Of a stretch of 64,000 nt of DNA, positions 55,457 to 63,698 are shown in pieces. Source of the DNA: Mycolicibacterium sp. YH-1 (lineage in GTDB: Bacteria; Actinomycetota; Actinomycetes; Mycobacteriales; Mycobacteriaceae); assembly GCF_022557175.1 (NCBI RefSeq), contig NZ_CP092915.1:1674001-1738000 (forward strand), read 5' to 3'. The translations under genes were made by a program, and so were the position numbers. Position 1 is the stretch's first letter; the number at the start of each line of letters is the position of its first letter. The notes beneath the pieces are model-generated. The model saw nothing but the letters and a program-made list of their open reading frames with translations. It was not told the DNA's origin and did not search any database.

Positions 55457-55822
55457 TCATGGTTCGTCCTCGATGACACGGACGAAGTCGCGCTCACCCT
55501 GCTCGGCCAACCGCACGTACAGCCGCCCCACCCCGTAGAGCACCGGGTACACCAGGACGGCGAGGATCAGCCAGTTCAGCCGGATCCCGGCGATGCGGAC
55601 GTCGGAGATGTCGGGGAACAGGCCGATCACCAGGGGGATGGCAGCGACCGCGAAGATCACGACGACGGCCAGCCGCAGCGCCAGCCCGAGCTGAGCGCGC
55701 ACCAGACCGCGTACCAGCGCATCGCCGACCTGGGTCTGCTCCTGGACCTCCACGCGAGTCCTGATGACGCGCGAGCCCCGCCGGTGCGCCAGTACGACGC
55801 GTTGGCGCTGCGGCCTAGTCAT
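55457..55822 (-). CDS. small two-helix membrane protein, symporter partner
   Basis: 121 residues from ATG 55822, overlapping the response-regulator stop by eight bases. About 50 basic residues, then two hydrophobic helices (LALRLAVVVIFAVAAIPLVI and LNWLILAVLVYPVLYGVGRL), then an acidic tail. Layout and position, before an SSS symporter, are those of DUF485-like accessory proteins, although the sequence is not the same as the DUF485 at 53202. Confidence 0.7.
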   Translation of the reverse strand: MTRPQRQRVVLAHRRGSRVIRTRVEVQEQTQVGDALVRGLVRAQLGLALRLAVVVIFAVAAIPLVIGLFPDISDVRIAGIRLNWLILAVLVYPVLYGVGRLYVRLAEQGERDFVRVIEDEP

Positions 55823-56621
55823 GGGTACCCCCGTCACTTGGCCGCAGGTTTCTCATCGGGTCCCGGACGAGCCGATCGCGCAGTTCCTTGGCCTGCCGTC
55901 GGCTGACGGGCAGCTCCACAGCGGGCGAGTCGCCGTTGGCGCGCAGCCGCACCAGCATCGAGCCGTCCGTCGTGCGCAGGCCGGTGACCTGCTTCAGTGC
56001 GACCAGGTACGAGCGGTGGATACGTTGGAATCCCTTGTCGCGCCAGCGAGATTCGAGCGTGCTGAGCGGTATGCGCACCAGGTGGGCGCCGGAGGCGGAG
56101 TGCAATCGTGCGTAGTCTCCCTCGGCCTCCACCCAGCCGATGGTGTCCCGCGGTACGAGCTGTGTGATGCCCCCGAGCTCGGCGGGCAGGATGTCGGCCT
56201 CCTCGTCTCCGGGCACCTCCTCGTCGCGCCGCGCCTCGGTGGCCACCGCGAGTGCCCGCCGCACGGCCTCGTCGAGGCGGCTCTGTCGGATGGGCTTGAG
56301 CAGGTAGTCGACAGCCCCGACGTCGAAGGCCTCGACAGCCTTGTCGTCATGCGCGGTGACGAAAACGACGGCGGGACGGTAGGAGAAGTTGGTCAGCACC
56401 CCGGCCAGCTCGAGACCGCTCAGGCCGGGCATGTTGATGTCGAGGAACACCGCGTCGATCGGTCGCTGGTTCAGTTCACGCAGTGCCGAGGTGGCGTCGC
56501 CCGCCGCGATCACCTCGCCGATGCAGGGGTGTTCGCCGAGGAGGTAGACCAGCTCGTCGAGCGCGGGTGCCTCGTCGTCGACGGCGAGCACCGTCAGTGT
56601 GGGTCTTGACGAGTCGTTCAC
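55815..56621 (-). CDS. LytTR-type response regulator
   Basis: 268 residues from GTG 56621, overlapping the kinase stop (GTGA). Receiver domain (about 8-125) with the phosphoacceptor Asp61 in FLDINMPGLSG and acidic DDEAPA; C-terminal LytTR beta-type DNA-binding domain (about 160-260) with GFQRIHRSYLVAL. It should activate the adjacent symporter genes, as in other LytS/LytT and pyruvate-sensing systems. Confidence 0.9.
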   Translation of the reverse strand: MNDSSRPTLTVLAVDDEAPALDELVYLLGEHPCIGEVIAAGDATSALRELNQRPIDAVFLDINMPGLSGLELAGVLTNFSYRPAVVFVTAHDDKAVEAFDVGAVDYLLKPIRQSRLDEAVRRALAVATEARRDEEVPGDEEADILPAELGGITQLVPRDTIGWVEAEGDYARLHSASGAHLVRIPLSTLESRWRDKGFQRIHRSYLVALKQVTGLRTTDGSMLVRLRANGDSPAVELPVSRRQAKELRDRLVRDPMRNLRPSDGGTHD

Positions 56622-57829
56622 TTCACTGCACCTCCGCCGGCCCGGACGCCCGAACGGAATTTCGGAACGCGCATGATGACCTTGGTGCCCGCGCCCACCG
56701 CCGTTTCGACCACCAGACCGTAATCGTTGCCGAACGCCGCGCGCAGGCGATGGTCGACATTGGTCAACCCGACGTGTGCCGAGTGCCCGGCCGACTGAGC
56801 GTCACTGTCCGCCAGCGCGTCGGCGGGTCCTGACCGCAGCGCATCGGGGTCCATGCCGACGCCGTCATCCTCGACGGTGACGACGCAGTCGGTGCCCTCG
56901 TCGAGGGCGATGATCTCGACGGAGCCGCCGCCGCGCTCGGCCAGCCCATGTCGAACGGCGTTCTCCACCAACGGTTGTAGCGCCAGGAACGGGACCACCA
57001 CGTTGAGCATCTCCGGTGCCACCTGGAGCCGCACCTTTAGCGCCTCGCCGAAACGGGCCCGCTCCAGGGTCAGATAGCGGTCGATATTGCGCAGTTCATC
57101 GGACAGCGTCGTGTACTGCCCCGCCGCCCGGAACGAGTAGCGGGTGAAGTCGGCGAACTCGAGGATCAGCTCGCGTGCCCGGTCGGGGTCGGTGCGCACG
57201 AACGAGGCGATCGTGTTGAGCGCGTTGTAGATGAAGTGCGGGCTGATCTGGGCGCGCAGGGCGAGTACCTCGGCGCGGTCGAGGCGCGCGCGGGACGTGT
57301 CTAGGTCGGCGAGTTCGAGCTGGCTCGCGGCGTAGCGCGCCACCTCGCCGATGGCGCCGAGCATGCCGGGGCCCGGGGTCCCGGCGGTCACCACCACCAA
57401 GACGCCGAGGATGTCGCCGCTCTCGGTGAGCAGTGGCTGGGCCACCACCGACGTGGTGCGGACGCTGCGCAGTACCCGACGCTGCTCGTCGACCGATTCC
57501 CTCGCGGTTGCGGCAGCGGTCTCGACGATGTCGGGGTGCCAGATCGACTCCTGGCTCTGTTCCCGCGCCAGCACCTCACCGTCGCCGTCGAATAACGCCA
57601 GCCCCTCGGTACCGGTCAGGTCGCGCAGGAATGGTGCGGCCGTCTGTGCCGACTCGGTGTCGAGGCCCTGGCGCAGCGCGTGCGCGGCCAGTGAGGCGGT
57701 GTGCAGCGCGGCGTGGATAGCGCGTTCGGTAGGGGTGGACACCACTCGGCGGGTGCGAACCACCATGACGGCGGCAACCGCCATCAATACCAGCGCCACT
57801 GCCAGCGCTATCGCAACCTCGATCGCCAT
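56618..57829 (-). CDS. LytS-type sensor histidine kinase
   Basis: 403 residues from ATG 57829. One N-terminal membrane helix (about 3-24), a GAF-like sensor region (about 35-170), then the His_kinase domain with phosphorylated His198 in QISPHFIYN and an ATPase domain with ENAVRHGL and DDGVGMD. Unlike LytS it has no multi-helix 5TM sensor, so the signal is probably cytoplasmic. First gene of the six-gene leftward module. Confidence 0.9.
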   Translation of the reverse strand: MAIEVAIALAVALVLMAVAAVMVVRTRRVVSTPTERAIHAALHTASLAAHALRQGLDTESAQTAAPFLRDLTGTEGLALFDGDGEVLAREQSQESIWHPDIVETAAATARESVDEQRRVLRSVRTTSVVAQPLLTESGDILGVLVVVTAGTPGPGMLGAIGEVARYAASQLELADLDTSRARLDRAEVLALRAQISPHFIYNALNTIASFVRTDPDRARELILEFADFTRYSFRAAGQYTTLSDELRNIDRYLTLERARFGEALKVRLQVAPEMLNVVVPFLALQPLVENAVRHGLAERGGGSVEIIALDEGTDCVVTVEDDGVGMDPDALRSGPADALADSDAQSAGHSAHVGLTNVDHRLRAAFGNDYGLVVETAVGAGTKVIMRVPKFRSGVRAGGGAVK

Positions 57830-57886
57830 GTCACCTCACCGCAGAATGCTATGCGGGCTGGCGTGACCGGGGCCCCTTGACGTCAC

Positions 57887-58183
57887 CTACTGAACGGGGC
57901 AGGCGTACTTTCTGGCCACGTCCATCACCCTCTGCTGTGCTCCGGGGCCGATGACCCCCTGAGCAGCCAGTTCCAAATTGATGTACCCCGGTAGGCCGCC
58001 GATACACGCCTGGTGAGAGACGCGCCATGCAGTGTCGGGATTCAGGTTGTAGCCATTGGCTTGTAGGCCTTGCATGTACTCGTCGAATGCCGGTGTGCCC
58101 TGGTCGGGAATTGCCTGAGCCGCGCCGGCCAACGCAATGGCGGCAACAATCGCCGCGAAAAGAGGTGCAAGCACCCGTGTCAT
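57887..58183 (-). CDS. secreted DUF732 protein
   Basis: 98 residues from ATG 58183. Signal peptide (about 1-24, AQAIP), then a small helical DUF732 domain with two Cys (about 59 and 95) that can form a disulfide, and Tyr/Gly-containing PGYINLELAAQGVIGP. Common small exported mycobacterial proteins of unknown role. Confidence 0.85.
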   Translation of the reverse strand: MTRVLAPLFAAIVAAIALAGAAQAIPDQGTPAFDEYMQGLQANGYNLNPDTAWRVSHQACIGGLPGYINLELAAQGVIGPGAQQRVMDVARKYACPVQ

Positions 58184-58310
58184 GTCCGTCTCCTAAGGGC
58201 GAATCCACCGGTTATCGCCGCTTACGATCGCACACCCCAGCGGCACAGATGCCCGAACCGGCCTGAACAGTCCAGCCCGCTGCGGCCGATCGCTCGGCAC
58301 CGATTCGTCC

Positions 58311-58322
58311 TAGACTGACCGG
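58311..58322 (+). promoter_or_regulatory. leaderless -10 promoter of the HhH-GPD gene
   Basis: TAGACT (58311-58316) lies six bases before ATG 58323 and no ribosome-binding site is visible. Confidence 0.45.
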
Positions 58323-58898
58323 ATGCCCACCTTGCAACTGGTCCAGGATCCGGAAGCCGACGCGCTGCTGGAGGCGAATCCGTTCGCATTACTGGTCGGG
58401 ATGCTGCTCGATCAGCAGATCCCCATGGAGGTGGCGTTCGCCGGTCCCAAGAAGATCGCCGACCGGATGGGCGGCGTCGACGCCCGCGAGATCGCCGAGT
58501 ACGACCCCGAGAGCTTCCTCAAGTTGTTCTCCGAGCGCCCTGCCGTGCATCGCTTTCCAGGATCGATGGGCAAGCGGGTGCAGGATCTGGCACGGGCTGT
58601 GGTCGACGAGTATGACGGCAACGCCGCTGCGATCTGGACGGCCGGCGACCCCGACGGCGCCGAGGTGCTGCGTCGTATGAAGGCGCTGCCCGGCTTCGGC
58701 GAGCAGAAGGCGAAGATCTTCGTCGCTCTGCTCGGAAAGCAGTACGGCGTCACGCCGCAGGGTTGGCGCGAGGCCGCAGGCGACTATGGCAAGGCCGACG
58801 TCCACATGTCGGTCGCCGATGTGGTCGACGCCGGTTCGCTGGACAAGGTGCGGTCGTACAAGAAGGCCGCCAAGGCGGCAGCGAAGGCGAAGGCCTGA
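58323..58898 (+). CDS. HhH-GPD-type DNA glycosylase-like protein (Rv1156 homologue)
   Basis: 191 residues. FALLVGMLLDQQIP resembles the opening helix of the HhH-GPD superfamily, and LPGFGEQKAKIFVALLG is a helix-hairpin-helix. The catalytic Lys/Asp of true glycosylases is not evident, so enzymatic base excision is uncertain. The Ala/Lys-rich end (KKAAKAAAKAKA) could bind DNA. Corresponds to Rv1156. Confidence 0.8.
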   Translation: MPTLQLVQDPEADALLEANPFALLVGMLLDQQIPMEVAFAGPKKIADRMGGVDAREIAEYDPESFLKLFSERPAVHRFPGSMGKRVQDLARAVVDEYDGNAAAIWTAGDPDGAEVLRRMKALPGFGEQKAKIFVALLGKQYGVTPQGWREAAGDYGKADVHMSVADVVDAGSLDKVRSYKKAAKAAAKAKA

Positions 58899-58927
58899 GC
58901 CATGGATGAGGCGAAGGCCGCCAAGGC

Positions 58928-59587
58928 CTAGAGCGGGGCGCCGTCGAAGCGTTCCCGCGTGACGATGTCGGCGACGGGCTTGCGGGTGAGCTTTTTGGCC
59001 TGCTTGGCCGGCTTGCCCAGCGGCACCAACGCGGCGACGGCGTACTGGTCGGGGATGCCGAGCAGGGCCTTAACGCCTGGTTCGCGGGCCACCGCCATCG
59101 TGGTGAGCACACCGCCGAAGCCCTCGTTGCGCGCGGCGAGCAGGACGTTCCACACGAACGGGTAGACCGACGCGCCGCTGATCACACCGATGCGGTCGAG
59201 ATCCTGGTCGAGTGCGGCCGCGACACCGAGGTCGAGGCATATGGCAAGCACGACCTCGGCGTTGAGCAGTGGCGTCACCATGCCGCGCGGGACCTCGGTG
59301 GCTGCGATGGTCTCCTCGGGGACACCGCAGGGATGCAACGGGTTCCACGGCGATTCGCCGTTGGCGATCTGGGCGGTGTAGCGCTGGGCGCCGGGCGCCG
59401 ACAGTTCGGCCAGCGCCTCGCGTGTGGTCATGTCGCGCACCGCGATGACGCGAATACCCTGCCGATTGCCGCCGCTCGGGGCGAACCGGGCGTTGTCGAG
59501 GATTCGTTCCAGGACGTCGTCGGGCAGTGGCTCGCCGGTGAACTGGCGGACGGCTCCGGTCGTGCGCATCGCGGCGTACAAATCCAT
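58928..59587 (-). CDS. nitroreductase family protein
   Basis: 219 residues from ATG 59587 (ATG 59599 also in frame). FMN-binding fold: MRTTGAVRQFTGEPLPDDVL and ARFAPSGGNRQG at the N-terminus are the nitroreductase/BluB-like signature, and NEGFGGVLTTMAV lies near the C-terminal flavin site. Likely an NAD(P)H-dependent reductase. Inserted between the Rv1156 and Rv1157c equivalents. Confidence 0.87.
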   Translation of the reverse strand: MDLYAAMRTTGAVRQFTGEPLPDDVLERILDNARFAPSGGNRQGIRVIAVRDMTTREALAELSAPGAQRYTAQIANGESPWNPLHPCGVPEETIAATEVPRGMVTPLLNAEVVLAICLDLGVAAALDQDLDRIGVISGASVYPFVWNVLLAARNEGFGGVLTTMAVAREPGVKALLGIPDQYAVAALVPLGKPAKQAKKLTRKPVADIVTRERFDGAPL

Positions 59588-59620
59588 GTTCACCATCATG
59601 GACGTGGATAAGGTGAGGGT

Positions 59621-59770
59621 ATGGCGAAGACACATCTGAACTGCCCCTGTGGCGAGGCGATCACCGGGTCCGACGAGGACGATCTAGTCGAGAAGGCTCA
59701 GACACATCTGTCGGAGTCGCATCCCGGCCGTGAGTACGACCGGGAGATGATCCTGTTCATGGCGTTCTGA
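59621..59770 (+). CDS. DUF1059 small protein
   Basis: 49 residues from ATG 59621, with AAGGTGAGG upstream. Begins MAKTHLNCPCGEAITG; the CxC pair plus two His residues in AQTHLSESHPG suggest a small zinc site, as in DUF1059 proteins. Function unknown. Divergent from the nitroreductase, 33 bp apart, and followed by a palindromic terminator. Confidence 0.8.
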   Translation: MAKTHLNCPCGEAITGSDEDDLVEKAQTHLSESHPGREYDREMILFMAF

Positions 59771-59783
59771 CCCGAAACCAAAA

Positions 59784-59848
59784 CCGCGGGCGTGCGCGCC
59801 CCAACCGGATTGCTCCGGTATCTCAGGGTTGGGCACGCACGCCCGCGG
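59784..59848. terminator. bidirectional palindromic terminator
   Basis: CCGCGGGCGTGCGCGCCC (59784-59801) pairs with 59831-59848 at 17 of 18 positions; after a one-base bulge AACC/GGTT adds four pairs, and the loop has a CCGGA/TCCGG hairpin. Lies between the convergent DUF1059 and Ala/Pro-rich genes. Confidence 0.75.
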
Positions 59849-59864
59849 GTTGGGACGGTGATGT

Positions 59865-60869
59865 TCAGGGCACCACCGTCGAGCCGATGGTCGGCATGAA
59901 CTGGCACTGCTTCTCGGTCGTGGTGACCTGACCGAAGATCGTCGACATGATGCTGCCCGATCCGGTTTCGGCGATCGCGGTGAGCGTCGTCGGACCCTCG
60001 GGGTTGATATCGGCCTGCGGCTTGAGCGTGGCGGTGCCCGACTTGCCCGTCGTCAGGTTGACCCAGGTGACGTTCAGCGGCAGCTTCTGCTCGGCGGCCG
60101 GACCCGGTGTGCCCATCGCGGTGAACACGTAGGCGGTCTGGCCGGCGACGGGGCCGGGGGAGGGGATCTTCGCCGGTCCTGCCACTGAGATCGCGGTCGC
60201 CAGCACGTTTCCGCCGTCCGACATGCACCCGTTGCTGATCGACGGGTACATGAACTCCTGCGTCACCGGCGCGTCAGGTCCGAAGCCCGGCGCGGGGGCC
60301 GGGCCCGGAGCGGGTACTGCGACCGGGGCCGGTGCGCCCTCGGCCGCGGGGACCGCCGCGGGTGCGGGGACGACAGCTTCGGGAGCAGGTGCCGGGGCGG
60401 GCGCAGCCTCAGGTGCCGGGGCCGGAGCCGCCTCGGGTGCCGGCGCGGCTGCCGGGGCCGCCTCGGGTGCCGGACCGACCGAGTGGGCCGGGTTGATACC
60501 CGCGGGGAGATGGGCCTCGGTGCCCGGGACGGCCCCGGCGGCGGGTACGTGCGCCACCTGGGCCGCCGCGGGATCGGCGACGAACTGATTCACCGCAGCC
60601 GCCACGTTTTTCGAGTCGGCAGGTGCCGCCGAGTTACCGGCGAAGGCCGCCGCGGCGGCCATGAGCATCGATGCGGCGTTGGTCGGATCCGCGGCCGCCT
60701 GCTGAATGGCGGGCCCCAGACTCTGCACCGCCGACAGGCCGGGTGCCTGCAGACCGTTGATCGGCAACGGTGCAGGCGGTGCCGGTTCAGCGTGGGCGAC
60801 CGTCTGGCCGCCCAGCGTCAGTGCGGCCGACGCGCCGATGGCGATCAGTAGCGTCCTCATCGATGACAT
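59865..60869 (-). CDS. secreted Ala/Pro-rich protein (Rv1157c-like)
   Basis: 334 residues from ATG 60869 (ATG 60860 also possible). Signal peptide (about 4-27), helical first third, an Ala/Pro/Glu low-complexity linker (about 130-205, APAPEAAPAP-type), then a beta-rich C-terminal domain with two Cys that probably pair. The Pro/Ala linker suits crossing the peptidoglycan. Position before pimE corresponds to Rv1157c. Function unknown. Confidence 0.8.
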   Translation of the reverse strand: MSSMRTLLIAIGASAALTLGGQTVAHAEPAPPAPLPINGLQAPGLSAVQSLGPAIQQAAADPTNAASMLMAAAAAFAGNSAAPADSKNVAAAVNQFVADPAAAQVAHVPAAGAVPGTEAHLPAGINPAHSVGPAPEAAPAAAPAPEAAPAPAPEAAPAPAPAPEAVVPAPAAVPAAEGAPAPVAVPAPGPAPAPGFGPDAPVTQEFMYPSISNGCMSDGGNVLATAISVAGPAKIPSPGPVAGQTAYVFTAMGTPGPAAEQKLPLNVTWVNLTTGKSGTATLKPQADINPEGPTTLTAIAETGSGSIMSTIFGQVTTTEKQCQFMPTIGSTVVP

Positions 60870-60916
60870 GACTCTCCCCGTGGTGGTTTCGGTCCGTGTG
60901 CCTGGTCAGAGCTGGA

Positions 60917-61543
60917 TCAGGGCAGCGCTGCGGCCGGGAAGACCAGCGGTGCAAGGCTTTCCAGGCTCTGAACGCCCGTAGCGGTCGCCGTTGCGGCCGG
61001 TGCCGCTGCAGGCGCGGCGGCTGCCGCTGCGGTGGCCGGCTGCGGCAGCAGGTTCGCCAGTGGCACGCCCTCGGGAATCAACGAGGTCAGGGCGCCGGGG
61101 AACGCGAGCTGCTGGGGCGGGAGCGGTGATCCCGGCACCTGAGGAATGCTGACCTCAGCGGACGGGACGATCCCCTGCGCCGGGGTCGCGGCGGCAGGCG
61201 CGGCTGCAGGCGCGGCGGCCGTCGGGAGACCCAGTGCGTTGACCGGAGCGGGCAGCGCGGCCGGTTGCGGCAGGTTGACCGATGCGGTGGCCGTGGGCGC
61301 GGTGGGCGCAGCGGGCGCGACCGCGGTGGCCGGTGAGGTCATCTGCGAGAACGTCGAGGAGAGCCCCTGGAGCAACAGCGGCGCGTTGGCCGGGTCGAGG
61401 AACGACAGCCCGGGCACGCTCGGGATTGCCGGGGGTGCGGGGGCGGGCTCGGCGATGGCCGGCGCGCTCAGGGCCAGCGCAGCTCCCAGCGCGCCAGCGC
61501 TGGCAATCATGCTGGTGGCGAACAGTTTTCTGGCGGTGTGCAT
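60917..61543 (-). CDS. secreted Ala/Pro-rich protein (Rv1158c-like)
   Basis: 208 residues from ATG 61543. Signal peptide (about 1-32, AIAEP), then Ala/Pro/Thr-rich sequence throughout with short hydrophobic PGLSFLDPANAPLLLQGL and GALTSLIPEGVPLANLLPQ segments; no Cys in the mature part. Tandem with its neighbour, 47 bp apart. Equivalent to Rv1158c. Confidence 0.75.
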   Translation of the reverse strand: MHTARKLFATSMIASAGALGAALALSAPAIAEPAPAPPAIPSVPGLSFLDPANAPLLLQGLSSTFSQMTSPATAVAPAAPTAPTATASVNLPQPAALPAPVNALGLPTAAAPAAAPAAATPAQGIVPSAEVSIPQVPGSPLPPQQLAFPGALTSLIPEGVPLANLLPQPATAAAAAAPAAAPAATATATGVQSLESLAPLVFPAAALP

Positions 61544-61599
61544 GGTTCTCCCAATCCGTTGTCGGCACGTCTGTCACCGAAGCTACGGAGTTACTGAAG

Positions 61600-61631
61600 T
61601 TACTCAAGTGACACGTGTGGCATTTACTCAA
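61600..61631. promoter_or_regulatory. TTACTCAA direct repeat before pimE
   Basis: TTACTCAA occurs at 61600-61607 and 61624-61631 (24-bp period), preceded by a related GTTACT at 61590-61595. The AT-rich patch lies in the 161-bp divergent region between the Ala/Pro-rich gene and pimE. Possible regulator sites; nothing else seen in the gap. Confidence 0.35.
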
Positions 61632-61704
61632 CCGTTATGGGGACGACGGCATACGGTGACCAGATCGCTAGAGTCGGGGGATAAACGAGCAACTGGACAC
61701 CCGA

Positions 61705-62877
61705 GTGGCACGGCCGGCTGCCACCCGCCTGATGACGCTGGCGCCGTGGCTGCTCGCGCTGAGCGTCGCCGCCCGCCTCGCCTGGACCTACCTGGTGCCA
61801 GCCGGCGCCAACTTCGTCGACCTGCACGTCTATGTCGAGGGCGCGGCGACCATCGGCACGGGCCGGCCGCTGTACGACTTCGTCTACGCCGACCAGACCC
61901 CTGACTTCCCGCTGCCCTTCACCTATCCGCCGTTCGCCGCCGTGGTGTTCGAACCACTGCACCTGGTGCCCTTCGGCGTGTTGGCCTTCATCTGGCAGAT
62001 CAGCGTGATCGTCGCGCTCTACGGCGTCGTGTGGCTGAGCCTGCGGCTGATCGACCGCGCCGATCACCGGTTGGCGATGCTGTGGACGGCCGTCGGGATC
62101 TGGACCGAGCCGCTGCGCAGCACGTTCGACTACGGCCAGGTCAACGTCATCCTGGTGTTGGCCGTGCTGGGCGCGGTCTACAGCAGTCGGTGGTGGCTGT
62201 CGGGGCTACTGGTGGGTCTGGCGGCCGGCGTCAAGCTCACGCCCGCGGTGTCGGGGCTGTACTTCGTCGGGGCTCGACGCTGGGGCGCCGCCCTGTTCTC
62301 GGCCGTTGTCTTCTTCGGCACGGTCGGTGTGTCCCTACTGGTCCTGGGTGGCCAGGCAAGCTACTACTTCACCGACCTGCTCGGCGACGCCGACCGCGTC
62401 GGCCCGATAGGCACGTCGTTCAACCAGTCGTGGCGCGGGGGAATCTCCCGCATCCTGGGGCATGACGCTGAGTATGGCCCGGCAGTGGTGGTTGGCGTCG
62501 TGGTCACGGCCGTGCTCGCGGTCCTCGCCTGGCGGGCCATCGGCGGAGCCCAGGACCGGCTGGGCGCAATCCTGATCGTGCAACTGTTCGGCCTGCTGCT
62601 CTCGCCCATCTCATGGACGCACCACTGGGTGTGGTTGCTCCCGCTCATCCTCTGGCTGCTGTACGGAGCGTTGCGGGACCAGCCGGGCGCACGCTGGCTC
62701 GGTTGGGGATGGCTGGTCCTGATTCTGGTCGGCGTGCCCTGGCTGCTGAGCTTCGCGCAGCCGAGCATCTGGGAGATCAGCAGGCCCTGGTACCTCGCGT
62801 GGGCGGGCCTGATCTACATCGTCGCCACGCTAGTGACTCTGACGTGGATCGCGGTTACTGGTCGACGATCCCGTTGA
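61705..62877 (+). CDS. pimE: polyprenol-phosphate-mannose-dependent alpha-1,2-mannosyltransferase PimE
   Basis: 390 residues from GTG 61705. GT-C type (GT87) membrane enzyme that adds the fifth mannose to phosphatidylinositol mannosides (AcPIM4 to AcPIM5) on the periplasmic side. About ten or eleven hydrophobic segments. Asp39 in ANFVDLHVY is the counterpart of the catalytic Asp58 of M. smegmatis PimE. Flanked as in M. tuberculosis by Rv1158c and phhB/mutT2 equivalents. The 3' end overlaps the convergent dehydratase gene by 23 bp. Confidence 0.92.
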   Translation: MARPAATRLMTLAPWLLALSVAARLAWTYLVPAGANFVDLHVYVEGAATIGTGRPLYDFVYADQTPDFPLPFTYPPFAAVVFEPLHLVPFGVLAFIWQISVIVALYGVVWLSLRLIDRADHRLAMLWTAVGIWTEPLRSTFDYGQVNVILVLAVLGAVYSSRWWLSGLLVGLAAGVKLTPAVSGLYFVGARRWGAALFSAVVFFGTVGVSLLVLGGQASYYFTDLLGDADRVGPIGTSFNQSWRGGISRILGHDAEYGPAVVVGVVVTAVLAVLAWRAIGGAQDRLGAILIVQLFGLLLSPISWTHHWVWLLPLILWLLYGALRDQPGARWLGWGWLVLILVGVPWLLSFAQPSIWEISRPWYLAWAGLIYIVATLVTLTWIAVTGRRSR

Positions 62878-63139
62878 TATCGCCCGCCATCGCGATGTCC
62901 TTTTCGGTGATACCGCCCTCGGAATGAGTGACGAGCATGAAAGTCACCGTCCGCCAACGAATGTCGATATCGGGATGGTGATCCTTGCTCTCCGCGTGCG
63001 CACCCACGCGGCGCACCGCGTCGATACCGTCGAGAAATGCCGGGAACTTGACCGACCGGCGCAGGACCCCGTCGGCGCGCTCCCATCCATGCAGATCGGC
63101 CAGTGCGGCGTCGACCTGTTCGTCCGTTAGTACAGCCAT
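62855..63139 (-). CDS. phhB: pterin-4-alpha-carbinolamine dehydratase
   Basis: 94 residues from ATG 63139. The dehydratase motif [10 protein letters not shown] (His-His-Pro) and [14 protein letters not shown] are intact. The enzyme regenerates pterin cofactor; many bacterial homologues have no hydroxylase partner and the role is unclear. Its start lies 27 bp from the divergent mutT2. Confidence 0.92.
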   Translation of the reverse strand: MAVLTDEQVDAALADLHGWERADGVLRRSVKFPAFLDGIDAVRRVGAHAESKDHHPDIDIRWRTVTFMLVTHSEGGITEKDIAMAGDINGIVDQ

Positions 63140-63165
63140 GACCCTTGGGTATACCGTCGCCGGCA

Positions 63166-63606
63166 GTGCCAAACCAGGAAACGACAAACACCGAATCGAC
63201 ACAGGTCGTCGTCGCGGGTGCTCTCATCGCCGACGGCGCGCTGCTGATCGCCCAACGTGAGCGGCCCCCCGAGCTGGCGGGCCTGTGGGAGCTGCCCGGC
63301 GGAAAGGTCGCATCGGGGGAGACCGAGCAGGCGGCGCTGGTGCGCGAACTGCGCGAGGAACTCGGTGTCGAGGTGAGCGTTGGCGCGCGCATCGGTGCCG
63401 ACGTCCCGCTTAACGGCGGGATGACGCTTCGGGCGTATGTGGTCACCCAGATCAGTGGCACCGTCGCGCCGCACGACCATCGCGCCCTGCGATGGGTGAC
63501 GGCCGACGAGCTGGCCGACGTGGACTGGGTGCCCGCCGACACCGCATGGTTGCCGGAACTCGCCGCGACGATCGCGGGATGGGATTCAGCCGTCCGTCGT
63601 GCATGA
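63166..63606 (+). CDS. mutT2: Nudix hydrolase MutT2
   Basis: 146 residues from GTG 63166 (TTG 63145 adds seven residues). A complete Nudix box, [20 protein letters not shown] followed by ELG, binds Mg2+ for pyrophosphohydrolysis. MutT2 of mycobacteria hydrolyses 5-methyl-dCTP/dCTP and oxidised nucleotides. Position next to phhB matches Rv1160. Last gene of the conserved block. Confidence 0.92.
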   Translation: MPNQETTNTESTQVVVAGALIADGALLIAQRERPPELAGLWELPGGKVASGETEQAALVRELREELGVEVSVGARIGADVPLNGGMTLRAYVVTQISGTVAPHDHRALRWVTADELADVDWVPADTAWLPELAATIAGWDSAVRRA

Positions 63607-63698
63607 GGTGGGAGACCTCCACACCGAACCTCAACGTTTCGACGTCGGCGGGCTGTGTAGGCCCGGAAATTGTCGGACCCCGCTGCGACAATGGTGTT

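Noticed and set aside
60300..60480. Apparent tandem DNA repeat in the Ala/Pro-rich gene
   Set aside because: It is low-complexity Ala/Pro/Glu coding sequence without a fixed unit length.
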